DNA of 64,000 bases from Flavobacteriaceae bacterium UBA2540 (GTDB taxonomy: Bacteria; Bacteroidota; Bacteroidia; Flavobacteriales; Flavobacteriaceae), in contig DDMS01000060.1 in the NCBI GenBank assembly GCA_002340765.1, forward strand, positions 9,349 to 73,348. The letters are read 5' to 3'. Every line of letters begins with the position of its first letter. Position 1 is the stretch's first letter. Under the pieces are notes generated by a model that had not been told where the DNA came from, did not search any database, and saw only the letters and a program-made list of their open reading frames with translations. The position numbers were made by a program, and so were the translations under genes. Positions 35,466 through 44,430 of this stretch are shown here, in pieces.

Positions 35466-36086
35466 CTATAAAATATCCAAACTACCTTTTCCTTCTCTTA
35501 TTATAGTAGGCTCAGTAGTAGTTAAATCGATAATTGTAGATGCGTAATTATCTCCATAACCACCATCAATTACAATATCAACTAAATGGTGCCATTTTTC
35601 AAAAATCAATTCTGGATCAGTAGTATATTCAATAATATCATCTTCATCGCGAATTGACATGGAAACAATTGGGTTTCCTAAAGTATCAACTATTGCTCTT
35701 GCTATATTGTTATCCGGAATACGAATTCCTACAGTGTCTTTTTTCTTAAATGCTTTTGGTAAATTATTACTTCCTGGCAGAATAAATGTATAAGGCCCTG
35801 GTAATGCCCGCTTTAAAATTTTAAAAGTTGGTGTATCAATTTGTTTTACGTAATCTGACAAATGGCTTAAATCGTTACAAACAAATGAAAAATTTGCCTT
35901 TTCAAGTTTTACACCTTTTATTTGAGCAATTTTTTCAAGCGCTTTTGTATTAGTAATATCACATCCCAAACCATACACTGTATCTGTGGGATAAATAATT
36001 AATCCCCCATTTTTTAATACTTTGACAACCTTATCAATGGTTTTTTGATTTGGGTTTTCGTTATATAACTTGATAAATTCTGCCAT
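35466..36086 (-). CDS. Sua5/YciO/YrdC-type threonylcarbamoyl-AMP synthase
   Basis: The 206-aa cytosolic enzyme uses threonine, bicarbonate and ATP to form threonylcarbamoyl-AMP for the t6A modification of ANN-decoding tRNAs. Motifs seen: GGLIIYPTDTVYGLGCDI, RALPGPYTFIL, DTVGIRIPDN and NPIVSMSIRD, as in YrdC domains. I chose the ATG at 36086 (MAEFIKLYNE); an ATG at 36122 would add 12 hydrophobic residues not seen in the family. YciO-like proteins cannot be separated from true TsaC by motif alone. TsaE lies elsewhere in the window (57.2 kb). Confidence 0.85.
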   Translation of the reverse strand: MAEFIKLYNENPNQKTIDKVVKVLKNGGLIIYPTDTVYGLGCDITNTKALEKIAQIKGVKLEKANFSFVCNDLSHLSDYVKQIDTPTFKILKRALPGPYTFILPGSNNLPKAFKKKDTVGIRIPDNNIARAIVDTLGNPIVSMSIRDEDDIIEYTTDPELIFEKWHHLVDIVIDGGYGDNYASTIIDLTTTEPTIIREGKGSLDIL

Positions 36087-36157
36087 AAAATAAAATACAA
36101 AAAACTCTAGTTGTTTCCACAATTAGAGCTTAGATTATGTTGGAAAGTTATTAATTT

Positions 36158-36862
36158 CTATGATTTATCAATCAAACGAAATCCTTCTCCATGAATATTT
36201 AAAATTTCTACATTTTCATCATCTTTCAGATATTTTCGTAATTTTGCAATATAAACGTCCATACTTCTTGATGTGAAATAATTGTCATCTCTCCAAATTT
36301 TTGTCAACGCTAATTCACGAGGCATTAAATCGTTTTTGTGAATGGCTAACATTCTCAACAATTTGCTCTCTTTTGGAGACAATTTAATTGGTTCTTCAAT
36401 TGCAGCCGAGGATAAATAACGTAATTTTGAATTGAATGAAAAACCGCCGATTGTAAACTCAAAAATCTGATCTGACTCCGAAGTTTTGTCTGATTCTTTT
36501 CGTTGTAAAATTGCTTTAATTTTGTATAATAATACTTCAGAATCAAATGGTTTATTTAGATAATCATCTGCACCAACTGAATATCCTTTCAAAACATCTT
36601 CTTTTAAAGTTTTGGCTGTCAAGAAAATAATTGGAATTTCTTTGTTGGTTGCTCGAATGTCTTGTGCTAATGAAAATCCATCTTTACGTGGCATCATTAC
36701 ATCTAAGATACACATGTCATAATCGCTATTTTTGAACATTATCAAACCTTCAATACCATCTTTTGCAAGTGTAACATTGTAGTCATTTAATGCTAAATAG
36801 TCTTTTAAAACGGTTCCAAAATTAGGATCGTCTTCTACTAATAAAATCTTTTTACTTCCCAT
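36158..36862 (-). CDS. OmpR-family response regulator (RprY-like)
   Basis: The 234-aa regulator has a receiver domain with the acidic pocket at EDD (10-12), phospho-acceptor Asp54 in CILDVMMPRKDG, Thr in FLTAKT and Lys in NKPFD. It also has a winged-helix DNA-binding domain (about 135-232, ending DVYIAKLRKYLKDD...GEGFRLI). It lies 7 bp after the kinase gene and is clearly its partner. The pair resembles the RprX/RprY system known in Bacteroides. Confidence 0.92.
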   Translation of the reverse strand: MGSKKILLVEDDPNFGTVLKDYLALNDYNVTLAKDGIEGLIMFKNSDYDMCILDVMMPRKDGFSLAQDIRATNKEIPIIFLTAKTLKEDVLKGYSVGADDYLNKPFDSEVLLYKIKAILQRKESDKTSESDQIFEFTIGGFSFNSKLRYLSSAAIEEPIKLSPKESKLLRMLAIHKNDLMPRELALTKIWRDDNYFTSRSMDVYIAKLRKYLKDDENVEILNIHGEGFRLIDKS

Positions 36863-36869
36863 CTTATAA

Positions 36870-38438
36870 TTAATTTAAAGGTAATTTAACTGTGAATATA
36901 CTTCCTTTTCCTTTCTCACTCTCTACAAATACTGTTCCGTGATGCTTTTCTACGATTTCTTTTACGTAGGCCAATCCCAAACCATGTCCTTTTACATCAT
37001 GAATATTTCCTTTTTGCTCTCTATAGAACTTATCAAAAGCCATTTTTTGAGCCGCTTTTCCCATTCCAATTCCTTCGTCTTTTATTTTTATAATAAAAAA
37101 CTTGTTTGTGCTCTCTGTATAAACATCTATTTTAGGTGCTTCACTCGAATATTTAATAGCATTTTCTAACATATTTACAATCACATTCAGTAAATGAAAT
37201 TCGTTGCCTGAAATTTCCGAAGTAATGGCTTGAAAATGCTTTTCAATACTTCCACCTCTATCATCTATTAACAAACTTATATGGTTAATAGCGTCTTCTA
37301 TTATGTCTTGAATATCAAAAGTTTCCTTACTAATTGTCAATTGATTCTTTTCTAATCTTGAAATTCGTAATACATTTTCAACTTGCGAATGCATTCTTTT
37401 ATTTTCGTCGCGAATCATTTTAACGTAACGTAATACTTTTTCAGAATCTACAATAATTTTTGGATTTTTTATGGAATCCAAAGCCAAATTTATAGTTGCA
37501 ATTGGAGTTTTGAATTCGTGAGTCATGTTGTTTATGAAATCTGTCTTAATTTCAGATATTTTTTTCTGTTTTATTAACTGATATAATGAACTCGAAAAAG
37601 CAATAATAATTACAAAAATAAAAAATAATGATAACAATAAAATATTTGAAATTCCTGATAAAATATGGTCATTTTTTGTTGGAAATGTTACATATAAAAT
37701 ATGCTCAGGGCTGTTTTCTGCATCATACAAAAGGGGGTATTCATAGCTTTCTTCAATATTTATCGTATAATATCCAGATTTTAATTCAGTTGCCAAACCT
37801 TCATTCGTGTAAACACCATATTTAAAATCTAAATCAATATTAGTTTTTGTAAGTTCCTCTTTAATTGTAGCATTTAATTCTCTATTATTAACTCTTTGAT
37901 TTAGAGGGTTTAAACGTTTATAATCTTTCATTATTTGAGAAAACTGGCTTTTTTCTAAACTTTTCATCCTTCCTAAAAAGGTATAACGCTCGTTTTCTTC
38001 TGAAGTAAAAATATTATCAGGGCTTTTAATAAAAGTGCTTTTAAAAAAATCTTTTTTTCCAGTAAGTCTTGTGAAAATTATTTTTTCATCGTCTAAAAAA
38101 TCTAAAGGAATTTCAAAATTTTCCTCTAAAACAGTTGTTCCAAAAGTAATTTTTCGATTGTTTGCAGTATCAATTTGCTGAAAAAGATAATTTTTTATCT
38201 GCGCATTGTCTGCAAGTATTTTGTGATCGATAAAATCCTGAATTTGAATTTCAATAAGCCTTTCTTCTTTTTCGTTAATTCTCTCAGCAACTCTTCCTAA
38301 CGATTTTTGAACGTCATTTTTGAACTGTTCTTTTCTACTTTGAACAGCATTATTTATCCAATAAAGTTGAACAGTAATGATTCCAATTAAGGAAACACTC
38401 ATTAGAACAACAATAATAATAAACATTTTTTTACCCAT
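36870..38438 (-). CDS. Sensor histidine kinase (RprX-like)
   Basis: The 522-aa membrane kinase has membrane segments near residues 4-26 and 262-284. These enclose a periplasmic sensor of about 235 residues without a recognisable fold. The H box is THEFKTP with phospho-accepting His307. The ATP-binding domain has NMLENAIKYS (N box), DEGIGM (G1) and GHGLGLAYV (G2). The gene is upstream of the response regulator in one operon. A -7 box ends 5 bp before its ATG, so the transcript may be nearly leaderless. Confidence 0.93.
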   Translation of the reverse strand: MGKKMFIIIVVLMSVSLIGIITVQLYWINNAVQSRKEQFKNDVQKSLGRVAERINEKEERLIEIQIQDFIDHKILADNAQIKNYLFQQIDTANNRKITFGTTVLEENFEIPLDFLDDEKIIFTRLTGKKDFFKSTFIKSPDNIFTSEENERYTFLGRMKSLEKSQFSQIMKDYKRLNPLNQRVNNRELNATIKEELTKTNIDLDFKYGVYTNEGLATELKSGYYTINIEESYEYPLLYDAENSPEHILYVTFPTKNDHILSGISNILLLSLFFIFVIIIAFSSSLYQLIKQKKISEIKTDFINNMTHEFKTPIATINLALDSIKNPKIIVDSEKVLRYVKMIRDENKRMHSQVENVLRISRLEKNQLTISKETFDIQDIIEDAINHISLLIDDRGGSIEKHFQAITSEISGNEFHLLNVIVNMLENAIKYSSEAPKIDVYTESTNKFFIIKIKDEGIGMGKAAQKMAFDKFYREQKGNIHDVKGHGLGLAYVKEIVEKHHGTVFVESEKGKGSIFTVKLPLN

Positions 38439-38443
38439 TGTTT

Positions 38444-38451
38444 CAAAATTA
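38444..38451 (-). promoter_or_regulatory. -7 box of the sensor kinase operon
   Basis: TAATTTTG on the minus strand (38451-38444) matches TAnnTTTG and ends 5 bp upstream of the ATG at 38438. A TTG is present but only 15 bp upstream, shorter than usual. Confidence 0.45.
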
Positions 38452-38542
38452 CGTGATAAAAAAATTCAAAATGAACTTTTTTTTAAAAATTAACAAAATT
38501 ACATTAAATTTAAGTATTTTTTAACAATTACTTTACAGATTC

Positions 38543-39139
38543 TTAAAAGTAATCTATTTTTTTTGTTAAAATATTATGAATTTTTTTTACTTGATTTTGA
38601 GTATTTTCAAGTTCTTCATTCAAAATTATATAATTAGATTGCAATAATTTTGATTCTTCATTCATTTGATTCTTAATCCTGTAAATAACCTCTTCTTTAG
38701 TAACATTATCTCTTTCAATTACTCGTTGAATTCTAGTATCTAAATTAGAAAAAACAGAAATAATAACGTCACAAAACTTGTTACTTTTACTCTCAAATAA
38801 AATGGCATTTTCATAAATAATAAAAAATTTATCAGCATTTAATTTTACAAATTCTTGAAAGTGTTTTTTTACTTCTGGATGAACAATTGAATTTAATTTT
38901 AAGAGTTTTTCAGGGTTGTTAAAAACAATTTTAGAGAGAAATTCTAGTTGTAATTGGTCATTTAAATAAGAATATTCGCCAAACTCGATAATTATTTTTT
39001 CTTGAATATTAATCGAAGAATTCATCAATTTTTTTGCTTCAATATCAGCTGTATAAATAGCAATATTAGAAAATTTCGAAAAAAAAATTGCAACTGTAGA
39101 TTTTCCACTTCCGATACCTCCTGTTAAACCAATAATCAT
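38543..39139 (-). CDS. coaE: Dephospho-CoA kinase
   Basis: The 198-aa enzyme performs the last step of coenzyme A synthesis. The Walker A reads GLTGGIGSGKST (residues about 4-15), followed by YTADIEAKKLM, the CoA-site VHPEV, and RIQRVIERDNVTKEEV of the lid. The length is normal. It starts 3 bp after the YbbR gene stop, which couples them. Confidence 0.94.
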   Translation of the reverse strand: MIIGLTGGIGSGKSTVAIFFSKFSNIAIYTADIEAKKLMNSSINIQEKIIIEFGEYSYLNDQLQLEFLSKIVFNNPEKLLKLNSIVHPEVKKHFQEFVKLNADKFFIIYENAILFESKSNKFCDVIISVFSNLDTRIQRVIERDNVTKEEVIYRIKNQMNEESKLLQSNYIILNEELENTQNQVKKIHNILTKKIDYF

Positions 39140-39142
39140 AAG

Positions 39143-40081
39143 TTATTTTTGAATTAAGAAATCAATTTTATTTGGAATTATTTTTACGTTTCTAACAAAT
39201 TCTGACTTGAAAATTACTTTAGGAATCAAATAACTTAATCCGTTTTTTTGTGACATTTTAAAATCACATTCAACAACAAAAGACTCTTTAGAAACCCTTG
39301 AAAAATTTGATAATGCTACCACATATGTTATTGTAACTGAATCTGAAAGTTTAGTTAATTTTATGTTTGATGGAAGATTTAAAACCTTAAAATGAACTTT
39401 TAAACTACCTTGAGTAAATTTATCAACTTTTGCATAAATCTTTGCTTTTGATGCGCTAAACTTTAAATTTTTATTCATTTTAGTCCTGGAAATAAAAACT
39501 TTTTTTGAAAAATCACTTTTCTGATTTTTCAAATTTACACTCTCTAAATTCAGAAATTTAATGTCTTTAATTTCATTTTCGTCACCAGAAATAACAATCG
39601 AATCTGGAATTACTTTTACATCGCCCAAAAGATCGTATCCAACATGATAATTGATGTTCAAATTAGGTTTTAAAGCCACTTTTTTTGATGCTAAAAATCC
39701 AACATTTACAAACATTGTATCTTTTAAAATACTTTCAACAAATACGCCTGAAGTTAACTGTTTTTGAATTTCAGACAATTGGTTTTTTGGAAAAAAGTAA
39801 AATAAGGTAGCCTTTTTTTGATTTATTTTTGAAACATCCAAATTGATGCTTTTTTGTAAAATTTGTATCCAAAAAAGCTTAAATCCAGTGGCTTTTATAA
39901 AGATTTTAATTTGTTTTGTATTTGTTTCAAGAATAATGTTTTTTTGAGGAATATTTTTAAAATTAACATCATAAGAAATCACAGTTTTGTACTCTTTTGA
40001 AAAAGTAATCAACACCCAAATAAAAAATGAGGCAATTAAAAACCCTATAAATGTTTTTGGAATTTTTTTTTCAGATTTCAA
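39143..40081 (-). CDS. YbbR-like domain protein
   Basis: The 312-aa protein has one N-terminal membrane segment (residues about 10-28, FIGFLIASFFIWVLITF) and an extracytoplasmic part of YbbR repeats (IPDSIVISGDENEIKDI is the typical YbbR strand pattern). In firmicutes YbbR (CdaR) regulates diadenylate cyclase; here the role is unproven. It lies in the conserved nusB-DUF1573-yajC-ybbR-coaE order of Bacteroidota. Confidence 0.82.
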   Translation of the reverse strand: MKSEKKIPKTFIGFLIASFFIWVLITFSKEYKTVISYDVNFKNIPQKNIILETNTKQIKIFIKATGFKLFWIQILQKSINLDVSKINQKKATLFYFFPKNQLSEIQKQLTSGVFVESILKDTMFVNVGFLASKKVALKPNLNINYHVGYDLLGDVKVIPDSIVISGDENEIKDIKFLNLESVNLKNQKSDFSKKVFISRTKMNKNLKFSASKAKIYAKVDKFTQGSLKVHFKVLNLPSNIKLTKLSDSVTITYVVALSNFSRVSKESFVVECDFKMSQKNGLSYLIPKVIFKSEFVRNVKIIPNKIDFLIQK

Positions 40082-40118
40082 TTTATAAATGTTGTTTTTA
40101 AATATGATTTAAAACAAA

Positions 40119-40156
40119 AAAAGTGAACTTCACCAAAAAAGAAAAAGTTCACTTTA
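40119..40156 (-). terminator. Rho-independent terminator between yajC and ybbR
   Basis: On the minus strand, AAAGTGAACTT and AAGTTCACTTT pair over 11 bp (40155-40145 with 40130-40120) with a 14-nt loop. A T-rich run follows. It would stop, or partly stop, transcription from nusB-yajC before ybbR. Confidence 0.8.
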
Positions 40157-40175
40157 TTATTTTATACTTGTGATT

Positions 40176-40490
40176 TTAACTTTTTTCTGACACGTTCACT
40201 TTTTTACTCAATTCCATTGAAATTGCAGAACGCTCAAACTTGATTTTTCCTGCAGCTGTTTCTATAGTAACTGTATTGTCAGCTTCGTGAATCTCAGCAA
40301 TTTTTCCGTGAATTCCACTAGAAGTGACCACTTTACCACCCTTTTTAATTTCTGCTTGAAAAGCTTTTTCTTTTTTCTGACGAGTCATTTGTGGACGAAT
40401 CATAAAAAAATATAACACTAAAATCATTGCTAAGAAAGGCAGCATACTTGAAATACCTCCTGATAATTGTAAAAAAATAATTGAAAACAT
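40176..40490 (-). CDS. yajC: Preprotein translocase accessory subunit YajC
   Basis: The 104-aa inner-membrane protein has one helix (about 12-32, SSMLPFLAMILVLYFFMIRPQ) followed by the YajC core with KKGGKVVTSSGIHGKI and NTVTIETAAGKIKFERSAI. YajC binds SecDF and SecYEG. It lies 4 bp after the DUF1573 gene. Confidence 0.93.
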   Translation of the reverse strand: MFSIIFLQLSGGISSMLPFLAMILVLYFFMIRPQMTRQKKEKAFQAEIKKGGKVVTSSGIHGKIAEIHEADNTVTIETAAGKIKFERSAISMELSKKVNVSEKS

Positions 40491-40494
40491 ATCG

Positions 40495-40956
40495 TTAATT
40501 TGTTTTTGGAATTACAGAACCTTTCAGTGTTAAAACTTCTCTTCCTGATTCAGTATTTGTAGTTAAAGTAATAGTTTTGTTTTGTCTGTTTGGCTTTCCA
40601 GCAGTATCAAAAGAAACTTCAATATCTCCAGAATCTCCAGGTTTTATTGGTTCTTTTGGCCAAGTTGGCACTGTACATCCACAAGAAGCTTGAGCATTTG
40701 TAATAATCAAATCTGTATTTCCAGTATTGGTTACTTTGAATACAGTTTCTACAATGTCACCTTCATTTACAGTTCCAAAATCAAATTCTTCCTTGTCAAA
40801 ACCAATGGTTGCAGCACCTTTTTTAATTTCATTATCTCTTGATGAAGCGCTTTCTAAATTATCTTTATTGATTTTATTTTTAGCATCTCCGTTTACACAA
40901 GAAAAAGTTAAAAAAATAGCAATCAAAAAAGTTATTAAAATGGATATTTTTTTCAT
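40495..40956 (-). CDS. DUF1573 domain lipoprotein
   Basis: This exported protein of about 153 aa has a lipoprotein signal ending in a lipobox-like LTFSC (Cys near residue 20). It then has one DUF1573 beta-sandwich (IGFDKEEFDFGTVNEGDIVE, ASCGCTVPTWPKEPIKPGD, SFDTAGK). The family is abundant in Bacteroidota; its function is not settled. I chose the ATG at 40956 (MKKISILITF); the ATG at 40995 would add 13 residues ahead of the signal. Lgt, at 10.8 kb, would lipidate it. Confidence 0.85.
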   Translation of the reverse strand: MKKISILITFLIAIFLTFSCVNGDAKNKINKDNLESASSRDNEIKKGAATIGFDKEEFDFGTVNEGDIVETVFKVTNTGNTDLIITNAQASCGCTVPTWPKEPIKPGDSGDIEVSFDTAGKPNRQNKTITLTTNTESGREVLTLKGSVIPKTN

Positions 40957-41003
40957 GTTTTTAAAGTTTTTGTAAAAGTAATAAATATTTTTCAATAGCG
41001 AGA

Positions 41004-41942
41004 TTATAATAGTCCTCTTCCAATTTTTTCAATTCTTTTATCTCTTTCAAATTCTTTAGAAATTTTATCTAAAACACCATTTATGAAAAAGCTGCTTTTT
41101 TGAGTTGAATAATCTTTTGCTATTTCAATATATTCATTAATTGAAACTTTTACGGGAATCGAAGGGAAATTTAAAAATTCGGTAATTGCCATTTTGATAA
41201 GAATCATATCAATATCTGCAATTCTATCTGTTTCCCAATTTGGAGTTTTAGAAGCAATTTCTTTTTCATAAATATGCTGTTTTAAAAAAGTTTTATTGAA
41301 CAATTCCAACACAAAATCTTCATCATCTTTGTTTTTATATAAACTTTCTAAAATAAATGTAGCGTTGTTTTTTGATTTACTCAATGTTTTCATAACCCAA
41401 GTATTTACGAAAGGAATATCATCTACCCAAGTAATCATTTTATCTTCATAATACTCAGCTAGTTTTTGATTTGGAGCAATAATTTCTCTAAAAAAATCAA
41501 TCACAAACGAACGATCTACATTAAAAGAATTTTCAAAGGTGTCAAGATAATTTCTATAAATTTCGCTTTTCAACAATTCCTCATAAATTATTTTTACATA
41601 TTCACTATCAACTTCCCAATTGTTCAATTTGTTGATTTCATAATAACTTTCTAAACCAACACTATTTTTGATAGCATCAATTAAAACATTATTTAAAATT
41701 TTAGTATTTGGAGTTAAATCTTCTTTTGTGGCAAGCATTTTCTTTTTAGAAATTGCTATTTTTTTTTCGGTAAGTTTTTGAACTTCTATAATCATCAAAA
41801 GATTAAGCACGTATAAATCGAACATTTTTAAAATACTGTGTTTTAAAAATTTGCCCTCTTTTACAACATCATCATTTTTAGATTGTTGCATGGCATACAT
41901 TGATTGCATTACTTTAACTCGAATATGTCTTCTATTAATCAT
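41004..41942 (-). CDS. nusB: Transcription antitermination protein NusB (long form)
   Basis: The 312-aa protein is about twice the length of E. coli NusB. The N-terminal half (MINRRHIRVKVMQSMYAM) is the extension typical of Bacteroidota. The C-terminal half holds the NusB fold, with DIDMILIKMAITEFLNFPSIP and EYIEIAKDYSTQKSSFFINGVLD. NusB acts with NusE in rRNA antitermination. It is the first gene of its transcript. Confidence 0.92.
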   Translation of the reverse strand: MINRRHIRVKVMQSMYAMQQSKNDDVVKEGKFLKHSILKMFDLYVLNLLMIIEVQKLTEKKIAISKKKMLATKEDLTPNTKILNNVLIDAIKNSVGLESYYEINKLNNWEVDSEYVKIIYEELLKSEIYRNYLDTFENSFNVDRSFVIDFFREIIAPNQKLAEYYEDKMITWVDDIPFVNTWVMKTLSKSKNNATFILESLYKNKDDEDFVLELFNKTFLKQHIYEKEIASKTPNWETDRIADIDMILIKMAITEFLNFPSIPVKVSINEYIEIAKDYSTQKSSFFINGVLDKISKEFERDKRIEKIGRGLL

Positions 41943-41979
41943 CGAAAAGAACTTAAATAAAATTGCATTTTTTGCCTTG

Positions 41980-41987
41980 CAAAATTA
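41980..41987 (-). promoter_or_regulatory. -7 box of the nusB operon
   Basis: TAATTTTG on the minus strand (41987-41980) matches TAnnTTTG, 37 bp upstream of the nusB ATG. No clear TTG lies at the expected distance. Confidence 0.4.
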
Positions 41988-42090
41988 GTATTATTTTCGT
42001 TTTTGAGTCACTTATTTTTAATTCTTTTTTAAGAAATGAATTCCCATTGAAACTTGTATCTTCGTGCACTATTTTTATCTAAAAATTCTT

Positions 42091-43845
42091 TTGAAAGCAC
42101 TACAGCACTTAAACAAGTATTTAGCAAAATATAAATGGCGAATTTTAATTGGATTGTTAATCACAGTTCTTTCAAAAATTTTAGCTTTAAAAATTCCACA
42201 GATTATCAGACAATCATTGAATGTTGTTGAAGAATATCAACAAGGAATTCTGAATGATGTTGCTGAAGTGAAAAAAACGTTGCTAATAAATGTGCTAATT
42301 ATTATTGGTGTTGCATTATTAAGTGGATTTTTTACTTATTTAATGAGACAAACCATAATTGTGACTTCGAGATTGATAGAATTCGATCTGAAAAATGAAA
42401 TTTATCAACAATATCAAAGACTTTCACTAAATTTTTATAAAAAAAATAGGACTGGAGATTTGATGAATCGGATCAGTGAAGATGTCTCAAAAGTTCGAAT
42501 TTATGTGGGTCCTGCAATCATGTATACCATGAATATGTTGGTCCTTTTTATTGTTGGTTTTGCACAAATGCTAAAAGTTGACGTTACATTGACACTTTAT
42601 ACATTAATACCATTTCCACTTTTATCAATTTCAATTTTTGTATTAAGCAGAATTATCAATCAGAGAAGTACCATTGTGCAGCAATATTTATCAAAATTAA
42701 CAACTTTTAATCAAGAGTTTTTGTCGGGAATAAATGTGGTAAAATCTTATGGAATTGAGAAATCAATCATCAAAGAATTTGATATTGTTGCTAATGAAAG
42801 TAAGGAAAAAAACATTCGTTTGCAACATGTTAATGCACTTTTTTTTCCATTGATGGTTTTATTGATTGGGATAAGTAATTTATTGGTAATTTATGTTGGA
42901 GGAAATTTATACATAGAAGGTAAAATCCAAATTGGTGTTGTTGTTGAGTTTCTACTGTATGTAAATATTTTAACTTGGCCCGTGGCTGTTGTTGGTTGGG
43001 TAACCTCAATGGTTCAAGAGGCTGAGGCATCACAAGAAAGAATAAATGAGTTTTTAAATGAAGTCCCAGAAATTGAAAATAACAATGCAGCGCATATTGA
43101 AATTCAAGGAAAAGTTTCTTTTAAAGACGTTACCTTTACGTATGAAGATACCAATATTACTGCTTTAAAAAATATCAATTTCACAGTAAATTCAGGTGAA
43201 ACATTAGCAATTTTAGGAAATACAGGTTCAGGAAAATCAACAATTATTGAATTAATATCAAGATTATATGACGTTTCTGAAGGTGAAGTTTTACTAGATG
43301 ATAAACCAATCAAAGAAATCAATTTGAATGATGTAAGAAGTCAAATTGGTTTTGTACCTCAAGACCCATTTTTATTTTCTGATACAATTGAAAATAATAT
43401 CAAATTTGGTAAAAATGACGCCACAGAAGATGAAATTATTAACGCAGCAAAAAATGCAGTTGTTCATGACAATATTATTGATTTTACAAACGGTTATAAA
43501 ACGATTTTAGGCGAGCGTGGAGTAACATTATCTGGAGGACAGAAACAGCGAGTTTCGATTGCAAGAGCGATTATTAAAAACCCAAAAATTCTTATTTTTG
43601 ACGACTGTTTATCGGCAGTTGATACTGAAACAGAAGAGAAAATTTTGGCAAATCTTGAAAAAGTTTCGAAAAGTAAAACAACTTTTATAATTAGTCATAG
43701 AGTGTCATCAGCAAAAAATGCAGATAAAATTATTGTTTTGGAACATTGTAAAATTATCCAACAAGGAACTCACAATCAATTAATAAAAGTCAATGGGTAT
43801 TATAAAAACTTGTATGAACAACAACTTTTAGAAAAAGAAATTTAA
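42091..43845 (+). CDS. ABC transporter, fused permease and ATPase (exporter type)
   Basis: This protein of about 584 aa has a six-helix transmembrane domain (residues about 15-315) and a C-terminal nucleotide-binding domain: Walker A GNTGSGKSTI, Q-loop FVPQDPF, signature LSGGQKQR, Walker B ILIFDDC, and H-loop ISHRVSS. It is an exporter half-transporter acting as a homo- or heterodimer in the inner membrane. The substrate is not evident. I favour the TTG at 42091 (MKALQHLNKY after initiation); a GTG at 42064 would add nine residues. A TATCTTCG box precedes it. It diverges from nusB. Confidence 0.85.
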   Translation: MKALQHLNKYLAKYKWRILIGLLITVLSKILALKIPQIIRQSLNVVEEYQQGILNDVAEVKKTLLINVLIIIGVALLSGFFTYLMRQTIIVTSRLIEFDLKNEIYQQYQRLSLNFYKKNRTGDLMNRISEDVSKVRIYVGPAIMYTMNMLVLFIVGFAQMLKVDVTLTLYTLIPFPLLSISIFVLSRIINQRSTIVQQYLSKLTTFNQEFLSGINVVKSYGIEKSIIKEFDIVANESKEKNIRLQHVNALFFPLMVLLIGISNLLVIYVGGNLYIEGKIQIGVVVEFLLYVNILTWPVAVVGWVTSMVQEAEASQERINEFLNEVPEIENNNAAHIEIQGKVSFKDVTFTYEDTNITALKNINFTVNSGETLAILGNTGSGKSTIIELISRLYDVSEGEVLLDDKPIKEINLNDVRSQIGFVPQDPFLFSDTIENNIKFGKNDATEDEIINAAKNAVVHDNIIDFTNGYKTILGERGVTLSGGQKQRVSIARAIIKNPKILIFDDCLSAVDTETEEKILANLEKVSKSKTTFIISHRVSSAKNADKIIVLEHCKIIQQGTHNQLIKVNGYYKNLYEQQLLEKEI

Positions 43846-43853
43846 TGTTTATG

Positions 43854-43883
43854 TTAACCAAGTAAAATATTTTATTAGATTTG
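43854..43883 (+). promoter_or_regulatory. Candidate promoter of the DUF3276 gene
   Basis: TTA (43854-43856), a 19-bp spacer and TAGATTTG (43876-43883) fit the Bacteroidota promoter apart from TTA for TTG. The box ends 43 bp before the ATG. Confidence 0.5.
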
Positions 43884-43926
43884 TACATATCATAAACGAA
43901 ATTTTAACAACAATTTTAAAAGAATT

Positions 43927-44295
43927 ATGGCAGACAGAGTTGAACAAGAAGAAATTTTTTCACAGGTTTTAAGAGCAGGAAGAAGAACGTATTTTTTTGA
44001 TGTAAGATCCACAAAAGCAGATGATTATTACTTAACAATTACTGAAAGTAAAAAATTCACACATGATGATGGTTCTTTTCATTACCAAAAACACAAAATT
44101 TACCTTTACAAAGAAGATTTTATCGATTTTCATGAAATGTTAACAAAAGCAACTGATTATATTTTGAACGAAAAAGGTGATGAAGTAATTAGTGAACGTC
44201 ATCAAAAGGATTTCAAAAAAGAAGATGAGGATGAGGAAGATGAGGAAGTGAAAACTTCAAGCAGTTTCACTGACATTTCTTTTGAAGATATTTAA
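43927..44295 (+). CDS. DUF3276 family (PUR-alpha-like) nucleic acid-binding protein
   Basis: The 122-aa protein has one PUR-type repeat: IFSQVLRAGRRTYFFDVRST, YYLTITESKKF, KHKIYLYKEDFIDF. The C-terminal tail is strongly acidic (KKEDEDEEDEEV). PUR repeats bind single-stranded DNA and RNA, and the acidic tail may control this. The gene is single, with its own promoter and a hairpin after it. Confidence 0.85.
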   Translation: MADRVEQEEIFSQVLRAGRRTYFFDVRSTKADDYYLTITESKKFTHDDGSFHYQKHKIYLYKEDFIDFHEMLTKATDYILNEKGDEVISERHQKDFKKEDEDEEDEEVKTSSSFTDISFEDI

Positions 44296-44371
44296 TAATC
44301 AAATTTGATTTTTTTTAAAATTAAAGGCTGATTATAAAAATAATTTTTAATTCATTTTAAAGTCCTAAAAG

Positions 44372-44405
44372 AAAAACCTGCAACGCAATTTTTTACAGGT
44401 TTTCA
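44372..44405. terminator. Bidirectional terminator hairpin between DUF3276 and fabG
   Basis: AAAACCTG (44373-44380) and CAGGTTTT (44396-44403) pair over 8 bp with a 15-nt loop. On the minus strand it is followed by a T-rich run, so it fits fabG best; on the plus strand the T run is short. Confidence 0.6.
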
Positions 44406-44430
44406 TACTATGATTTGAAATAGCATTTAT

